From positions 24,913,019-24,977,018 of the forward strand of contig CM077651.1 of the NCBI GenBank assembly GCA_039707465.1: a stretch of 64,000 nt of DNA. The letters run 5' to 3'. Below are positions 1 to 15,100 of this stretch, one piece after another (the stretch's first letter is position 1; the number at the start of each line of letters is the position of its first letter). The translations under genes were made by a program, and so were the position numbers. Source of the DNA: Rhabdophis nuchalis. Taxonomy: Eukaryota; Chordata; Lepidosauria; Squamata; Natricidae. The notes beneath the pieces were generated by a model. It saw only the letters and a program-made list of their open reading frames with translations, was not told the DNA's origin and ran no database searches.

Positions 1-4
1 ATAT

Positions 5-61
<57 letters not shown>
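5..61. repeat. (CT)n/(AC)n microsatellite
   Basis: About 12 CT units run directly into about 16 AC units, just before TMTC4 exon a. Confidence 0.97.
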
Positions 62-62
<1 letters not shown>

Positions 63-102
63 TCTTTATCTCTTTCTTACTTGGTTCTCTTTGTATTTTT
101 AG

Positions 103-195
103 GGTTTAAATGCTCTGTTTGATGCTGTTGTGATCAATAGGCTCAATATTTTGGAAGTTGTTTTGAAGATGCTTCATAAGGACAAGTCAGTAGAG
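103..195 (+). CDS. TMTC4: TMTC4 coding exon a (GLNALFD...DKSVE)
   Basis: 93 nt, phase 0 at both ends, 31 codons. Acceptor tttttag at 96-102, donor gtaggt from 196. Encodes [10 protein letters not shown] through HKDKSVE, matching the stretch just after the early membrane helices of TMTC4. A CT/AC microsatellite lies about 40 bp before the acceptor. Confidence 0.93.
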
Positions 196-3100
196 GTAGG
201 TCCCTTTGTTTTTAGATTGAATAAGATATTGTGTGATACTGGTAGTCCTTGAGTTATGACCATAGTGGGCTCTTCCCATTAGAGTCAGAAGTCAGAACAA
301 TGCTTCCCACCCTTTGGTGGCTTGTATGCTAGCACACAAGTGATTGTCTTGCCAGAAAGAAGCTATGGGGAAGGAAAATATTGGGCACACCTGCCTTTCT
401 GTAAGAGATGACCAGGCCGAGCCCAAGAGAGGGGTCAAGCATGACATTAGTGTCAAGTCCCTTTGTGCCCATAAGCAATTCTAAGTCTAGCCTATCTTGA
501 ATTCCGTTGACCCTCATCTATCCATTTGTTAGTGGTTTAGATTTTGGTAGAGAATGTTAGCATGTAATAAATCTCAATCTCTCTCTCTCCTCCCCTCCCC
601 TCTTTCAAAAAGCCATCATGTTAAAACTAGGCTATTACAAAATGCTGTTCAACTAAGTTACTTAAGTCTCTTGCCTATCCTAATCTTGCTTTTAGCACAT
701 GGTTTCCATTTATTTCAGTGGCGTTTACCTCCAAATAAAAGGATAGTTGGAATCAGAATGTTAAAATTAGGAATAGAATGCATTCACCAATGCCCAGAAT
801 AGATTTCTTTGGATATTTCATTATAGTTGAGAAGTTTCTGCAAGTAATGATATTAAAGGGCATGACATATAATGCAAGGAGCATGGTTTTCCATAAATGT
901 GCACATAGTTTGGATATAAAGGTTCTCAACTGAAATCCAAAACTTCTGGAAAGTAACAGTAGAGGAAGTGAGCGTAAGAGAGATTTATCTGCAAAAATTA
1001 CTCTCTTGTTCCTGTGGAAGTCATCAGATAGGTTTGTTTGTTTGTTTTCATCAAATTTCTACTTTGCCATCTCACTTAAGTGACTTGTATTCTCACCAAG
1101 AGATCTGACAGCACTGCATATTTTATTTTACCTCACACTTCAATCATATTGTATGACCAATAGGGGGCACGTTTAATAAACAGTTTTTTAAAAATTAAAC
1201 ATTATATATGGCTGAATGTTTTTTTAAAAAACACCAAATTAAGTATCATATCAAAGCTTTAATGTGACATCTGTCCACAGCTTTTGAAACCTGACTGTTA
1301 ACTGTAATATTGGCTTTCTTCCTTGTTTAATTTGTTTTCTCAGTTATCAAACAGAGTGAATAGTAGTATCGGATAACTGCCAGATGTCATAAAGGATTGC
1401 ATGTCATCTAACAAATTCAAAATATTATAAAATGCTATTAATGTCAAATACTAAACATCATTAATATTCTGTGCCAAATAAAATAAAATAAAATAATTAA
1501 ATACCATTCCAGGCTATTATTGAATTTTGTTACATGACAGTTATAAATATTTTTAATATCTATCAAAAGTGTAAAAATATACTTTTTTCAAATTATGAAC
1601 TGTTAAAGCAATGGCAATACTATATAGAGTGTGTATACATTCACATTGACATATCTGAAATAAGCATATTGATACATATAGAAGGTAATGTTAAATAACT
1701 ATTTAAAAAACCTTTAGCAAGCTAACTAATATTTCCACCAAATTGCCTTCCAAAGTTCTTCTCTGTTGATTTCAGTGAAAGTGGGAAGTTTTTATTTCGT
1801 TATTAAGCTTGTGAAATAGTTAAGTATTGAAATTTATAGAATTATTTCTTAAGTTTCCCTATTGTGGTACAGTACTATAAAACAAAATGCTTGTTTTTAA
1901 TGACATTTTATACTATCCAACCATCAAGCAAATGCATAAATGTACAGATCAACAAAATCAAATGACACCAATAAATAAATTCAACCAGCAAGTAACACCT
2001 ACATGGATGTTTCTACAATAAGGAATTGTATTTCAATATCTTCTATGGCAAAATATATCATGATAGAATCATGTTGGCTAACTTTTTTTGGCTCACGTGC
2101 CAAAAGTGGGGGGAGCACAGGAGGGTCGTGCGTGGGTGTGCCACACCCATAATGCTATGTGTGCAACTCCCCTGCTTTTGGCATGCTTTTTCCGCCCTCC
2201 CCAGGCTCCAGAGGCTTTCTAGGAGCCTGGGGAGGGTGAAAACTGCCTCTCCACACCTCCAGAGGCTTCAGGAGCTTCCCTGAAGCCTCCAGAGGGCAAA
2301 AAATGGCCTCAAAAGAAGGCCTAAATCAGCTGGCCAGTGCACACATGCGTGCTGGAGCTGACAGGGCAACATCTCGCGTGCCCTAAGAAATGGCTCTGGG
2401 TGCCACCTGTGGCATCTGTGCCATAGGTTCGCCATCACGGTGATAGATGCTTCTGAAACTTTGTTATTCTTATACAGCTATGGAATTTAATTTGGGCCAT
2501 GATCCAAAACATGTATGCCTCGAGCTTTCTGGAAAGCACTTAGACCGTGGTTTGTCCAAAAACCTTGGGGATCCCATGGGGAGCATACAAGATGGTTGTT
2601 ATTATATCTTTGATCCTGACCGGCTCAAGGTTGACTCAGCCTTCCATCCTTCCGAGGTCGGTAAAATGAGGATGCAGATTGTTGGGGGGAAATATGCTGA
2701 CTTTTGTAAACCACTCAGAGAGAGCTGTGAAGCATTGTGAAGCGATATATAAGTCTAAGTGCTATTGTTGTTCTCTAACAGTCTTGGTTGTTTTAATGGC
2801 TGTTACAATTGTTTTTAACGAGAGCCAGTTAACTTTTCTCATTCTTACCCAGTCTGTGCATACTTACCTGCTCTGTTTCTAATTTTAAGAGTAAAAAGCA
2901 GTTAACAACTTAGATTTCTTTTGTTTAATAATTATTATTTCCCTTTTCTTCATAGAGCCTAATGGTGTTTAGAAAAGGACTTCTTTTAAGAATTACTTTT
3001 TTGTTATCTGGAGGAGCCACTGTTCTATACGCCCGCTGGCAAATTATGGGCACAGGGCCTCCAGCATTTACAGAAGTGGATAACCCAGCTTCATTTGCAA

Positions 3101-6100
3101 CCAGTCCGTTTGTAAGGGTAAGGGGGAAAATTGGGGGTTTTGCCAACGTTAACGATTGTTCAAAAGATCAGACAGCGGCAATGTGAATGTGCTGTATAAG
3201 TTGAATTCCCTGTTCAGTTCCATCCATGCCAATAATAGTTTGGGAAAAAATATGTCGACCAGAGATCTCAGAAATGGTTACTGATCAAAATAGACAGTAA
3301 TGAGGCTGGGTGGATCGGGATCTCGTGTGGTTGTATAAGTTCATATCAGGGCCAACAGGGAGGAAGGGTTAGAAACTTAAGAAATGAAAACAAGAGATGA
3401 CTTCCCACACATTTAAGCTGTGCCTCTTTTAATAAAATATACACAAGAGGCTTGGCTCCAGTTGTGTGGTCACTACAGCCATCTTGAATTTTAAACTTTC
3501 CATGGTAGCCTGTGATTCATACGTACATTATTTCCTAACCTCTCGAGGTGAAATCGTCTTGACCTGCAAGGTGATTCTGTTCACACCGAGATAACATTAG
3601 GTTACTTACATTCAGTGGTGGGATTCAAATAATTTAACAACCAGTTCTCTGCCCTAATGACCAGCTGGGTAGGCGTGGGTCAGTGGTCATGTGACTGGTT
3701 GGGCATGGCCAACTCAACATCACTCAGGTCAATGGGCGCTTCACCTTAGCTGTTACAATGTAATAAGGGTTAACCAGAGAGGCAGTTTCTGTAAGCAGGG
3801 CAATAAAGATGAGGCTAGAAGCAACACCAGAATGTTTCCTTCCTGCCTTCCTTACAGGATTAGCCCTGAAAAGTGGGGAAAAACAAAAGGAGATTTCTTC
3901 CAACAGCCAGTTCTCCCAACTGCTTAGAAACTTAACAACTGGTTCTCCCAAATAGGTGCGAACTGGCTAAATTACATTTCACCAGCTGGTTGAGTCTCTG
4001 AAGTTTCTTTGGTTTGATTCAGTTTAAATAGCTGGAGATTTTTCCTTGAAATGTTGATTCCCTTCCCTGTTTTTGATATTCCCACGAGCTGCTACATATG
4101 TACATATATTTTTCCCTTTCATTGACAGGCTGTAAATTATAATTACTACTACTCTCTGAATGCTTGGCTGTTGCTGTGCCCCTGGTGGCTGTGCTTTGAT
4201 TGGTCAATGGGCTGCGTGCCTCTTATTAAATCAGTCAGTGACTGGAGAATAATTGCTCTGGTGCTTCTTTGGCTGTGCCTGATTGTGCTAGCGTGCCAAG
4301 CTTTGAGTTCAAAAGATGGCCAGAAAAGAAGGTAAATTTGGGTCAACATGTTGGTAAGACCTTGTCGCACGATATATAACACCGCTCTTCTTTGTGGAAT
4401 TAGTGGACTCAATATCATTTAGCAAATACAGTGCCAATAAATATTTATAGCAGTACTTTCCTAATTTGGGTTCATCTTCATTTCTACTGGCCATGGGGAG
4501 GAAAACCTGAAGGGGAAAGTGACTGCTTTATCTTCCTCCTGAGAGGACATTTTGAGCTCCTTAACTCTGTAGGAGGTAAAAAATAATAATTTGTGCTCAG
4601 AATAACGTATAATTGATCTGTGATGTTTTTCAACACTGTTTCTCTGGCAAAAAATAAGAAGAAGAAAGTAAAAAAAGAACTATTGACATTGGTTGTGTTA
4701 GTTTTAAATGGAATTTTGCCCCAGGATGATTACTCTTTTGTTGGTAAACAGATCCAGGGAAAATAATGGGAAAACATCTTGTCATTTTTAAACAAATGCA
4801 AGTTGCTTGACAGAATTGAATTCTAAAATGGTTTCTGTAAGAGTATTAAGGTACACTTCAGTGCTGATTAGATAATCAGCAATAATTCCCTCATCTGCAA
4901 TTGTTTTAATTGACAAAAGGGACTGGGTTCACATTAGACATTTTCTGTGCACACCTGCTTTGTTGAGATTGCAATTTTTAAAAAAACAAGAATTATTTTA
5001 AAAATAATAATCTTAGTGCATCACAGTTCTTGAACTGTTCATTGCACATTATGCGCATTATTGTATAGTCCCATAACTTGCAAGGAAGGATTGTCCTGAT
5101 AATGCAATTGAATGAAAGGAAAGTGGGAGAATTTGCTGGGGGGAAATTGAAAATTTTCCTTCTATGAATTTTTGTGAGATTATTTATGGTACACTGTTGG
5201 TCCCTTTTGAAGCCAATGTTTAGGAGAGACCCATTTCTACAGAAGGTTTTTCAATAGACAATTGAAAAGATCAGGAGACAAGAGAATAATATGTAGTTTA
5301 TTTATCTTAACACCAGGGGTGGGTTGCTGTTGGCGTTACTGCCGGTTCGCTTTGCTCGAGAGTACGCCCACTGCACGTTGCTTGTGCATGCACAGTTGCC
5401 TGTTAATTGTTCTGCACATGCACAGAACATTCTAAAATGAGTAAAACACTGACCAGGGAACCAGTTCGGGGACATGGTCAGCTGGCCGTCCCTACCAGTT
5501 CAGCGACCCAGTCCCAATGTCCACTACCGGTTCGCCTGAACCGGTGCAAACCAGTAGCAACCCACCTCTGCGTAACATCCATCTATCCCTCCACATACAT
5601 GCATACTTTCTGTTCTGCAGATATTTACTTTAGACACCTTAGATTTTTTTTCTTTTCTATATTACCCTCAGATGTTTACATTTTCTTTGATACTGATATT
5701 TTTCTCAGCCATCAAAATGCGTTTTGTTCTGGATATGCAGTATGTTCCTGGATAATATCTAGGACTGGTCTTTAATATCCCTGAAACATTAAAAGGAAAT
5801 AGCTGGATTTAGGCCATTGATCTATTGTGTCTACGTATTGATATGGAGGGGCGGGAACCAAAACAGAGAGCCACAGTCCATGATAACAAAGAATAATGAA
5901 AAAGACCTTGTAATAAATCTGTCATAATGAAATAGCAGTCATCTTGTACAGCTCTTCCACAGAGATAATAATTTCTTCAAAATAAAGAGGATAGTTTTGA
6001 TAGTTAGAATTATTAGATTGAATCATTTCTCTCTAAATGGTTTACAGTGATCCCTCGTTTTTCGCGGCTAATGGGGACCGGAACCTTCCGCGGAAACTGA

Positions 6101-9100
6101 AAAACCACAAAGTAGGATTCGCAATACACTATACCGGAAACTTGAGTTGGTGGACATCGTTTAAAGCAAGCACTAGGGGGCGCTTGCCTCCTACCAATGC
6201 ATTTTTTTTCTATTCTGTATTATTGAAAAACCCGCGAAGCACTGAAGCCGCAGAAAATGAAGCCGCGGAAAACGAGGGATCACTGTATAATCCTTTAATA
6301 CTGGAAGTTAAGGACTGTGCTGAGAAGCCTGATACGGGCGCACCAATGCCTGCCGGGAGCACCAGGTACCGTTCCGGTATGGTGCCCCAGAGGGCCCACA
6401 TGCCCGCACTCCTTACCTGTATTTGAGCTGTTTGGGGGTTCCGCCTACGCGCACAGAGTGTACGGCGCCTGCACAATGCTCCACCGAGCAGCTGGAGCAT
6501 CGCGGGTGGTAAATACGCATGCACGCAGTGCGCACATTCATGTGGTGGACACCCCGCCCCGTTGCACCGTACCAGTTGCACCGGGATCCGGAACCCACCA
6601 CTGTGAGAACCCTATATGATTTTTCCACCCATGATGACTTTTTCTGGGGAATGGAAACTTAGACAACATGTGTCTAAGTTTCCAATGACAACATGTGTTT
6701 AGTGGCATAAGGACACAAAGCTTGTTGTTAGGAACTAATGTTTATTCCATGTTGTAAAATATTTTTCCCCCTCTGCATTTCAGAATCCTTACCCTGGGAT
6801 TGGGATTTCTCATCATTCCTTTTCTTCCTGCAAGTAACCTATTTTTTAGAGTTGGGTTCGTTGTTGCCGAAAGGGTCACCTATCTCCCCAGTATTGGCTA
6901 CTGCATATTGATTACATATGGATTTTGTCTGTTGTGCAAACAAGCTAAGAATAAGGTACAAGCAACATTATCCTAATGGTGGGCAAAACAAAAATAGAAA
7001 CGAGATGTAAAAGCTGAGATTTCTAACATGTGCCTTCTTTCTCAAGAAATTGTTGGTTGCTATTCTGCTGGGCCTCTTACTGATAAATGTGTGGCGTTGC
7101 ATCATCCGTAGTAACCAATGGAGATCAGAGGAGCAGCTCTTTAGAAGTGCTTTGTCTGTCTGTCCACTGAATGCCAAAGTAAGCATTTGCATTTTCTAAA
7201 AATAATAATTCTGTTGTTCCATCATGGTAAATAATTATCATTTCTGGTATTTATCTTCTTGCCCAATCACTTTAGGATTATTCTCTATTATATGAGCAGT
7301 TTTAGTAACTAAAATAGCACTTGAGCCTTTTAGTGAAGGCATTTATTCCTATTGATTTGTTTTAGCTCAATTGTTTTCTGTTTACATTTTTATTATTTCA
7401 TTTCCTAATTAACAAACAGGACCCTAGGGAGAAAAATCCTATGCATTCTATAAAAGGTCACATTAAAACCATTTTTTATAATAAGTGAGCAATGTTTCAA
7501 GTCCTATTTAGTGGTACAGTTGCTGTGTTAGTGATAGCTAATAAGAATACTGTGTTTCCCCGAAAATAAGACAGGGCCTTGTTTTCTTTTAACCCACAAA
7601 ATAAGCACTTGGCCTTATTTTCGGGGAGGTCTTATTATTTTTGAGGTGGAGGAGGTGGTGGGCGTGGTCACCTCACGGCTGCTGCTGTGTTGCAATATTT
7701 TTGGGGAGGGTTTATTTTCAGGGGAGGGCTTATTGTAGTGCATGCGCTCAAAAGTGTAATTGAGCTTATTATCCAAGGAGGTTTTATTTTCAGGGAAACA
7801 GGGTGGTATCATATTTCTTGAATAGGAAAACAAGAACATCTTCATTGCATGTTTTAGAGAGGGCTTCACACCCAATTTTATTGGATGGATACAGGCACAC
7901 TAATTAACACAGTCTTGATTTTTGAAATGCCATAGGCATCTTGCCTGAATTAAAGCTTTGCCTTCAGGCCTCAAATTATTTTTGCTTCTCCATCACCAGA
8001 ATTAATTTGAATATTGTTGATGTTTGAGTATGGTTAAAAAATGATGAGGATTATATGATCTTTTGTGTTGCAGTGGTGTGTGATACACAGTCGCAAGCTA
8101 CATAGCATTTTTTAAGCCTAATAAATCCAGTGAACAAGTGACTTTGGGGTGTACATATCCCTTCTTGTGTAGACCAACAACTTCAAATGCTTTTATACAC
8201 TTTTCGATCTGGATGTTTGAAGGGTCCATGAATAAATTATACTGCTTTACATTCAAGCTTAACAATTATTAACCTAGTATCCTCAAGAGTGAACTGGTGT
8301 TGAAGATTTTGTTACTTACGAGCACAAGATGGTTGCAGATAACTCAGATTTTGTGTTATTTGTGCGGAGGTTTTCTGCATTATTAAAAGCAACTGGATGC
8401 TGTTAATAAAGCTATTAATAATATATTGTATTCACTGGGCACAGATGTTACATGATCTTCATCCTACTCTCATTACAGTTGCTTATGTCTAAAATGTGAG
8501 CAGTGGAACTATTGCTATTCTATCTTATGTCTTCCTCTAGAATATGTCAAAAGGCAGGTTAATGAGAGAAAATCTGGAATGTAAGCTTCAATATGAAGAA
8601 AATGTGATATTGTAAATCAAATCAAAATAGAAATACATCTTTTAATTCTATAAAGAGCGAGCATTCTGCTTAGATTGTTACATCCAACAATAAATTTTCC
8701 CCTTAGTGTTCTGTAGGGATACAGGCTTACATTAATAAGTATAATAAATATTTATAGTAAACGGCATTGGTGTTTTAATATTTCCTGAAACAGGGGACCC
8801 ATTTTCAATTTAATTTGGAGCACAGTCCCCACCAAGGCAAATGTGAAAATATATTGACTGTATAATCATATTCTAAAAAACAACTGAACTTAGCCTTTTA
8901 ACATTTTTGCTGCAGAAAGCAATCCATTATAGTCACAGAACGTGTATATGTAACTCCTAATTTTGTTTTCTTAATTACAAAGGTTGTAATTCTTAGATTT
9001 AATTTTGAAATCATAATATTTATTTGAGATTGACTACATGAGAAATGCAATTATAGAACAAACTGAAAATATAATAAATTTAAATCTGACATCAATATCA

Positions 9101-12100
9101 CAGCCAATTGCCAATATCAGCATCAATTTGATTTTCATTTGGGAATTATTTGACTTAGATGTGTAATTAAAATGCAGTCTTAATAGTCACTTTTTGAATA
9201 GCATTGCCATTATCAAAGAACAGATTCCGTAATCAAACCAATTAACCATTGAGATTTTTTTTTTCATTCCCCAACAAATTGCAGCATGGATATCTGATAG
9301 AAAACTATCTTTGGGCTTTCAAATAAGCTAGACTTCTGCAGAATCTTAACTAGCTTGGAAACTAGGATGCATACAGTTGTAGAATTTCTCCAGGAATTGT
9401 CTACCTGGTGTTCATGAATGTTTTGATAAGGATATATGGCCACTGAAAGTGGTGGTGATGAGGATACATTCTGAGTCCTATTAAGTGTTCCTGATATAGG
9501 GATGGTGACCAGAACCTTTACATTTAAAACTAAGAGCTCTTTCAATATTCTATCACTCTTTTTCCCTCCAACTCTTGTTTTATCAAGGACTAGTGCTGAT
9601 AACCTGCACTAGGCTTTGCACTAGGCTTTGCCCAGGTATTTATTTATAGGGGGGAAATGTCTGGACGAAACATAATTTCTAATATTGGATTTTCCCCCTT
9701 ACCAGAGGGAGCCCCTTGTGGAGTACTGTGAAGCCGTTACTATGGAAACTCCACTGCGCTGTACAGTAGAAGTCATTTTAAGGCACAATAGGCTGTATCG
9801 TAATAGAACACACCCTGAGAGGTGTTAGGGGTGTCTTACCTCCACAGTATTTATTTCCAGAGATTAAGTCATCTGTTTACCAAGTTTGGTTGAAATTGAT
9901 CCAGAGTTTTATATAGATAGATAGACAATTACATCTGTCTCTTACACAATCATCTGTTTTTTCGATAGTTATACCAAGCATCATGTTAATATAAATGAAT
10001 AAAAAATACAATATATTTTAATCGTCCAGATCAAATTCCTATAAACCAAAAGTCATATTCATTGAAAGAAAATCACTGTCTAGAATGATATGGTTCTGAT
10101 CTTTTCTTTCAGGTCCATTATAATGTTGGCAAAAACCTGGCTGATAATGGCAATCAAAGTGCTGCAATCAGCTACTACAGAGAGGCTGTAAGGTATGGAT
10201 GATTTGGAGTCTGTGGGGTTTTTTAATTGTTGGTTTGTTTAAAAAAAAAATCAGAAAGCAGATACAGGATAAGAACCTGACCATCAGAAAGCTCATCAGC
10301 TGTGATAATAGAATATTGAGGATGTGTTAAGTAAATACATTCTAAGCCGTGTTTGTTTTAACATTGCATTGTTAAATGAACCATTGTGGTTTAGTACAGA
10401 CTTAATGCTAAATAATATACCTTGTTAAAGTAGCTGGGATTTTATAGTGGATTAAGGTAAAACTAGCTTGATAAAAAAATAAAAATAAAAGTGTCTTAGC
10501 CACATCACATCTTATTACTAGAATGTGCACTACCACCTGGATAGCAGATTCCAGGGCATTTATGTGCTGAAAATGACATAAAGATTCAGCATTATTCTAA
10601 ACAGCATAGAAAACATTGGTTATTCTCTTTTGTTTTGCCATTACAAAATTGAGTTATGGACACATGAAATAAATGAGTTGCCTTTAAAAAAAAAAAAAAG
10701 ATCAAATAATGAGGAAGTTAAATTCCAGACTTTAATTAATGGTGAAGCTACACTTTCTGGTTTTTGCCCTTAATACAGATAGTCCTCAACTTATGACTAC
10801 AATTGGAGCTAGAATTTCTCTCGCTAAGCAAGGTGCTTGTTAAATCACTCAGGCCTGATTTTGCAACCTTTTTTACCTCAGACATTAGGTGAATCATTTC
10901 AGTTGTTAAACGAATCAGGCTTCCCCCATTGATTTTGTCAGAAGCCAGTAGGGAAAGTTGCAAATGGCAGTCATACAACTCGGGGGCTCTGCAACCATCA
11001 AAACTGGTGTGATTGTCAAGCTTTTAAATTTTGATCATGTGACCATGGGGATGCTGACAGGGTCATAGGTACAATGACTTTGCAACCTTAAAAGCTGTTA
11101 AACGAACAGTCGTAAGTCAAGGACAACAATTAGTGAGCAATAAAGCATTGATGAGATGAAAGCCAGGTTACAAAAATGCATGTACACAGAAACAATTGCA
11201 TTTGATGCTCATTTTGGAGACATTTTCTACCTCTCTATCTTGTTTCGTTTTGATTTGGGGGTGGAGGTGTTTAGTAGTCCATTCCTGAGTGGGATGGTGA
11301 GGGCAGTTTAATACATGCTTGAGGGTGTTATTACATGTCTACATCTGTCTTCAATTTATATAAAAATGACAGTGGAAGAGAAGAATTGTGGTTGCCTAGA
11401 CAAATAAAATTAGGAGAGCTAGCTCATTTGACTGAATAATTCTTGTATTTGTCTTTGTATTTTCAATCCCAGATTGAATCCTAAATACGTACACGCTATG
11501 AACAACTTGGGAAATATCTTGAAAGAAAAAAATGAACTTCATGAAGCTGAAGAACTTCTCTCACTAGCTGTTCAAATACAGTATGTTTTAAATGCCAAGC
11601 TGTGGGTCACCAATATATTGTGGTATTATCTGGAGCTTGTCTTAATTAATCTTCTGAAATATACTCTGTGATGCAGTTATGTGTATAGTGTTTCATTAGA
11701 GGAAACTCTGGAACATTCCTTCTCCAGATTACACAATGCTGTCTTTTTCAGGATGTTTTTCATAAATGGTTTTTGGTGTATATACATGGTGTAGAGTCCA
11801 AAAGTCTGACTGAGATAATAGAAGATTCCAGAGTTTCCCAGAACATTCCTTGTTTGGGATGAAGTATTTTGCCTATCTCTAGAGTAAATTTGGCCTTGAA
11901 GGGCATGGAAATAGTGCCGCTACTACAAAATGGAGCTATATTAATTCTTGTCATATACTTTGGGGACCAGTGCCGTTGGCTACTAGTTTGCTTCTTTGGC
12001 ATAAGGAGGATTTAGACTGAAGGTACCTGAAGAATCATCCCCTCTGTGTTCAGATGCCCTCCTTTAAAGCCCACCAAGAAAATTTGGCTTAATTCGAACA

Positions 12101-15100
12101 CAGAACAAGGATTCTCTGAGCTTGATCTTAGCCAAAAGGTTGAGAAACAATGGGAACACAGATTCTCTGTAGTGATTTATGGATTATAGAACATGTTTCT
12201 CTTCTATTTAGTTGTAGGGCAGCGATGGCGAACCTTTTCGGCACTGAGTGCCCAAAGCAGAACGCCAGTGCGCATGCGCACACCAGAGCACCAGAAACCC
12301 GAAGCCCAGTTGGCTGGTGTGCATTCTTACACCGGCCAGCTGGTCTTTGGGTTTCTGACACATGCGTAGCCAGCTGGTCTTTGTGCACGCTGGCACACCA
12401 GCTGGTCTTCGAGTTTCTGGCACTCCAGCAAGCACGAAGACCAGCTGGGCAGTGCGCATGTGTGCACCAGAAACCAGAAGAGCAGCTGGCGATGGCACGT
12501 GTGCCCAGAGAGAGAGCTTTGTGTGCCACCTCTGGCACATGTGCCATAGGTTCGTCATCCCAGTTGTAGGATAAGTCTATTTGGCCTGGCTTTAAGTGCA
12601 TTGTCTCTATTTCTTGTATTTAAATTATTATTCTCTCTCCCCCCCTCCCCTTGTCCTTAATGTATTATGTTATTACATTATTGTTTTGTTTTTAAAAATG
12701 CTTAAATTGCTTTACAGTTTTAAATTCAGATTGCATTTTTAATTTTATAAATAAGTAAGGGGCATCAAAGCTATACTTGTACTTGATATGCTAAAATGTT
12801 CACAACTCTCTTTGCCTAGGCCTGATTTTGCAGCAGCATGGATGAATTTAGGGATAGTGCAGAATAGCTTAAGAAGGTATGAAGAAGCAGAGAAAAGCTA
12901 CTGGACTGCAATTAGACACAGGAAAAAATACCCAGATTGTTACTATAATCTAGGACGCTTAGTAAGTGTACTTATTTATCTTTCTGCTAATGATCCTAGA
13001 TCAGCCTTTCTCAACCTTAGCAAGTTTAAGTTGTCTGCTTATCAACTCCCAGAATTTTCCAGCAAGCAACACCTTGGAGTTGAAGTCCACACATCTTAAA
13101 GTTGCCAAGATTGAGAAATACTGTCCTAGATACATAAGATGCAGTGAGTTTTGAATGTTGATCAGTTGCTTATTAGAGAATACTTCATGGACTTTGGACT
13201 TGCTTAGAAAGACTCTTTAGGCTCTTTCACACACTGAAGTTGCAGTCTAAATTTTAATAAGAGTGAATTATAATATAGGATTGCATCAAGGCAAATATAA
13301 ATCAAACCTCACATTGAATCTTCTAGTGTCCCGGAAATGCTCAAGTAAAGGCTCTTGTTTAGGAACTAAATATTTCTTGTACTATATATACAAGAATATA
13401 CAATATGTAAAACGATATATTAAAGTGGTAAAATTAGCAGCACACTGTGTCCTGCATGAGGGGTCCCCAACCCCTGGTTCATGGACCAGCACTGGTTTGC
13501 AGCATGCCAGAAACTGGGCCATGCAAACAAGCGAAGCCCCATCCGCAGGATGCAGGTAGCATGCAAAACCATGTCCCTTCCGGTCCGTGGAAAAACCTCT
13601 CCACAGAACCAATCGCTGGTGCCCAAAAGGTTGGGGGGCTCTGACCTATATAATTACTGAAGTACAGGTAGTCCTCAACTTACAACAGTTCATTTAGTAA
13701 CCACTCAATGTTACAATGACATTGAAAAATGTAGACGTATGACCACTTTTAAGTTACAACCTTTGCAGCATCCCCTAGGTCACATGATCAAAATTCAGAG
13801 GCTTTGCACGTGGTTCATATTTATGATGGTTGCAGCATCCTGGAGACACGTGATCCCCTTTTGTGACCTTCTGACAAGCAAAGTCATTGGGGAAGCCAGA
13901 TTCACTTAACAACCAGGTGGTTAACTTAACCAGCTACAGGGATTCACTTTTGTAGCATCCCTTCAGATGCTTGGCAGCTGGTTCATACTTATGACCGTTA
14001 CTATGTCCCACGGTCATGTGATCACCTTTTGCAACTTTTCGACAAGCAAAATAATAGGGAAGATAGATTCACTTAACAACTATGTTATTAACTTACCATT
14101 TGCAATGATTCACTTAACAATTATGGCAAGGAAACTGTAAAATGGAGCAAAACCCGCTTAACAAATGTCTCACTTAACATCAGACATTTTGGACTCAATT
14201 GCAGCCATAAGTTGAGGACTACCTATAATTGAAGAATCTAAAAATCTAGGGAGAAAAGGGAAAGAGGAGAGTATTAATTTAACAATAGTAGGGATAAATG
14301 CTCTTTAATAAAATTAGTAATAAATTAGCAGTTACCACTGCTAATTTTCTCCCAACTGCTCCTTTTGGCAGTCTTTTGGAGGGGGGTCAACTCTCCCCTA
14401 TTATCACTCACCAAATTGGGATGAGAACTAATTTTATTTCTTAACACTGTACCGTCATGCCAAAGATTAGCACCAACTAGGGATTGGTGATGCCTTGCGA
14501 ATGCCACAGTTTGGGATGTTATGCCACCACAAGATCTCTGTTGCTAAACAAACTCAACTTCTCCCACAAACCTGAAAATGTGGGTTCTGGGAGCTTCTTG
14601 GGTTACAAAAAGTATACTTGAAGTTGTGGATTATAAACTATGGATGGATCATCCATGTCCTATTCCTAAACCAACCTGGATATTCCAGAACATAACTGGA
14701 TAAATGTAAATAATAGGTAAATTTTGCCCAGCCCAACACTTATTATTATTCTGGTGATTTTTGTTTGTGGTTTTGTTTGTTTGTTTTGTTTGCTTGTTTG
14801 CTTTGCATTCCAACATGTAAGTCACCTAGATTATATCAATTGGAAAAACCAATCAATTTCTGCAATCAATAAACACTAATCTTCCTTCTAAAATAAGACA
14901 AGCACAGAATGTTGGGATGTTTGAATGTTTAAATCAGAATGTGCAGCCTTTCTGATTTAAGCACGAAGGAGGTCCTTTGGGACATTCTCCCAATCTCCGT
15001 GCTTTTAGAGGGTGCAGAAGGACTGACCCCCAATATGGGCTCTACCATGGAAAGAGAGGCAGCTTCTTTAAAAAAATTGCAGACAGGGGCTCTGTGAGAT

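Noticed and set aside
2860..2880. atacttacctg, identical to the 5' end of U1 snRNA
   Set aside because: The match is only about 11 bases and the following bases do not fit U1. It is chance or simply splice-donor-like sequence on the other strand.
6037..6628. Several 100-129 codon open frames
   Set aside because: They span two MITEs with clear termini and arise from GC-rich element interiors.
12128..12601. 157-codon minus-strand open frame
   Set aside because: It lies inside a hAT-like MITE with exact target duplication and repeated words; no domain.
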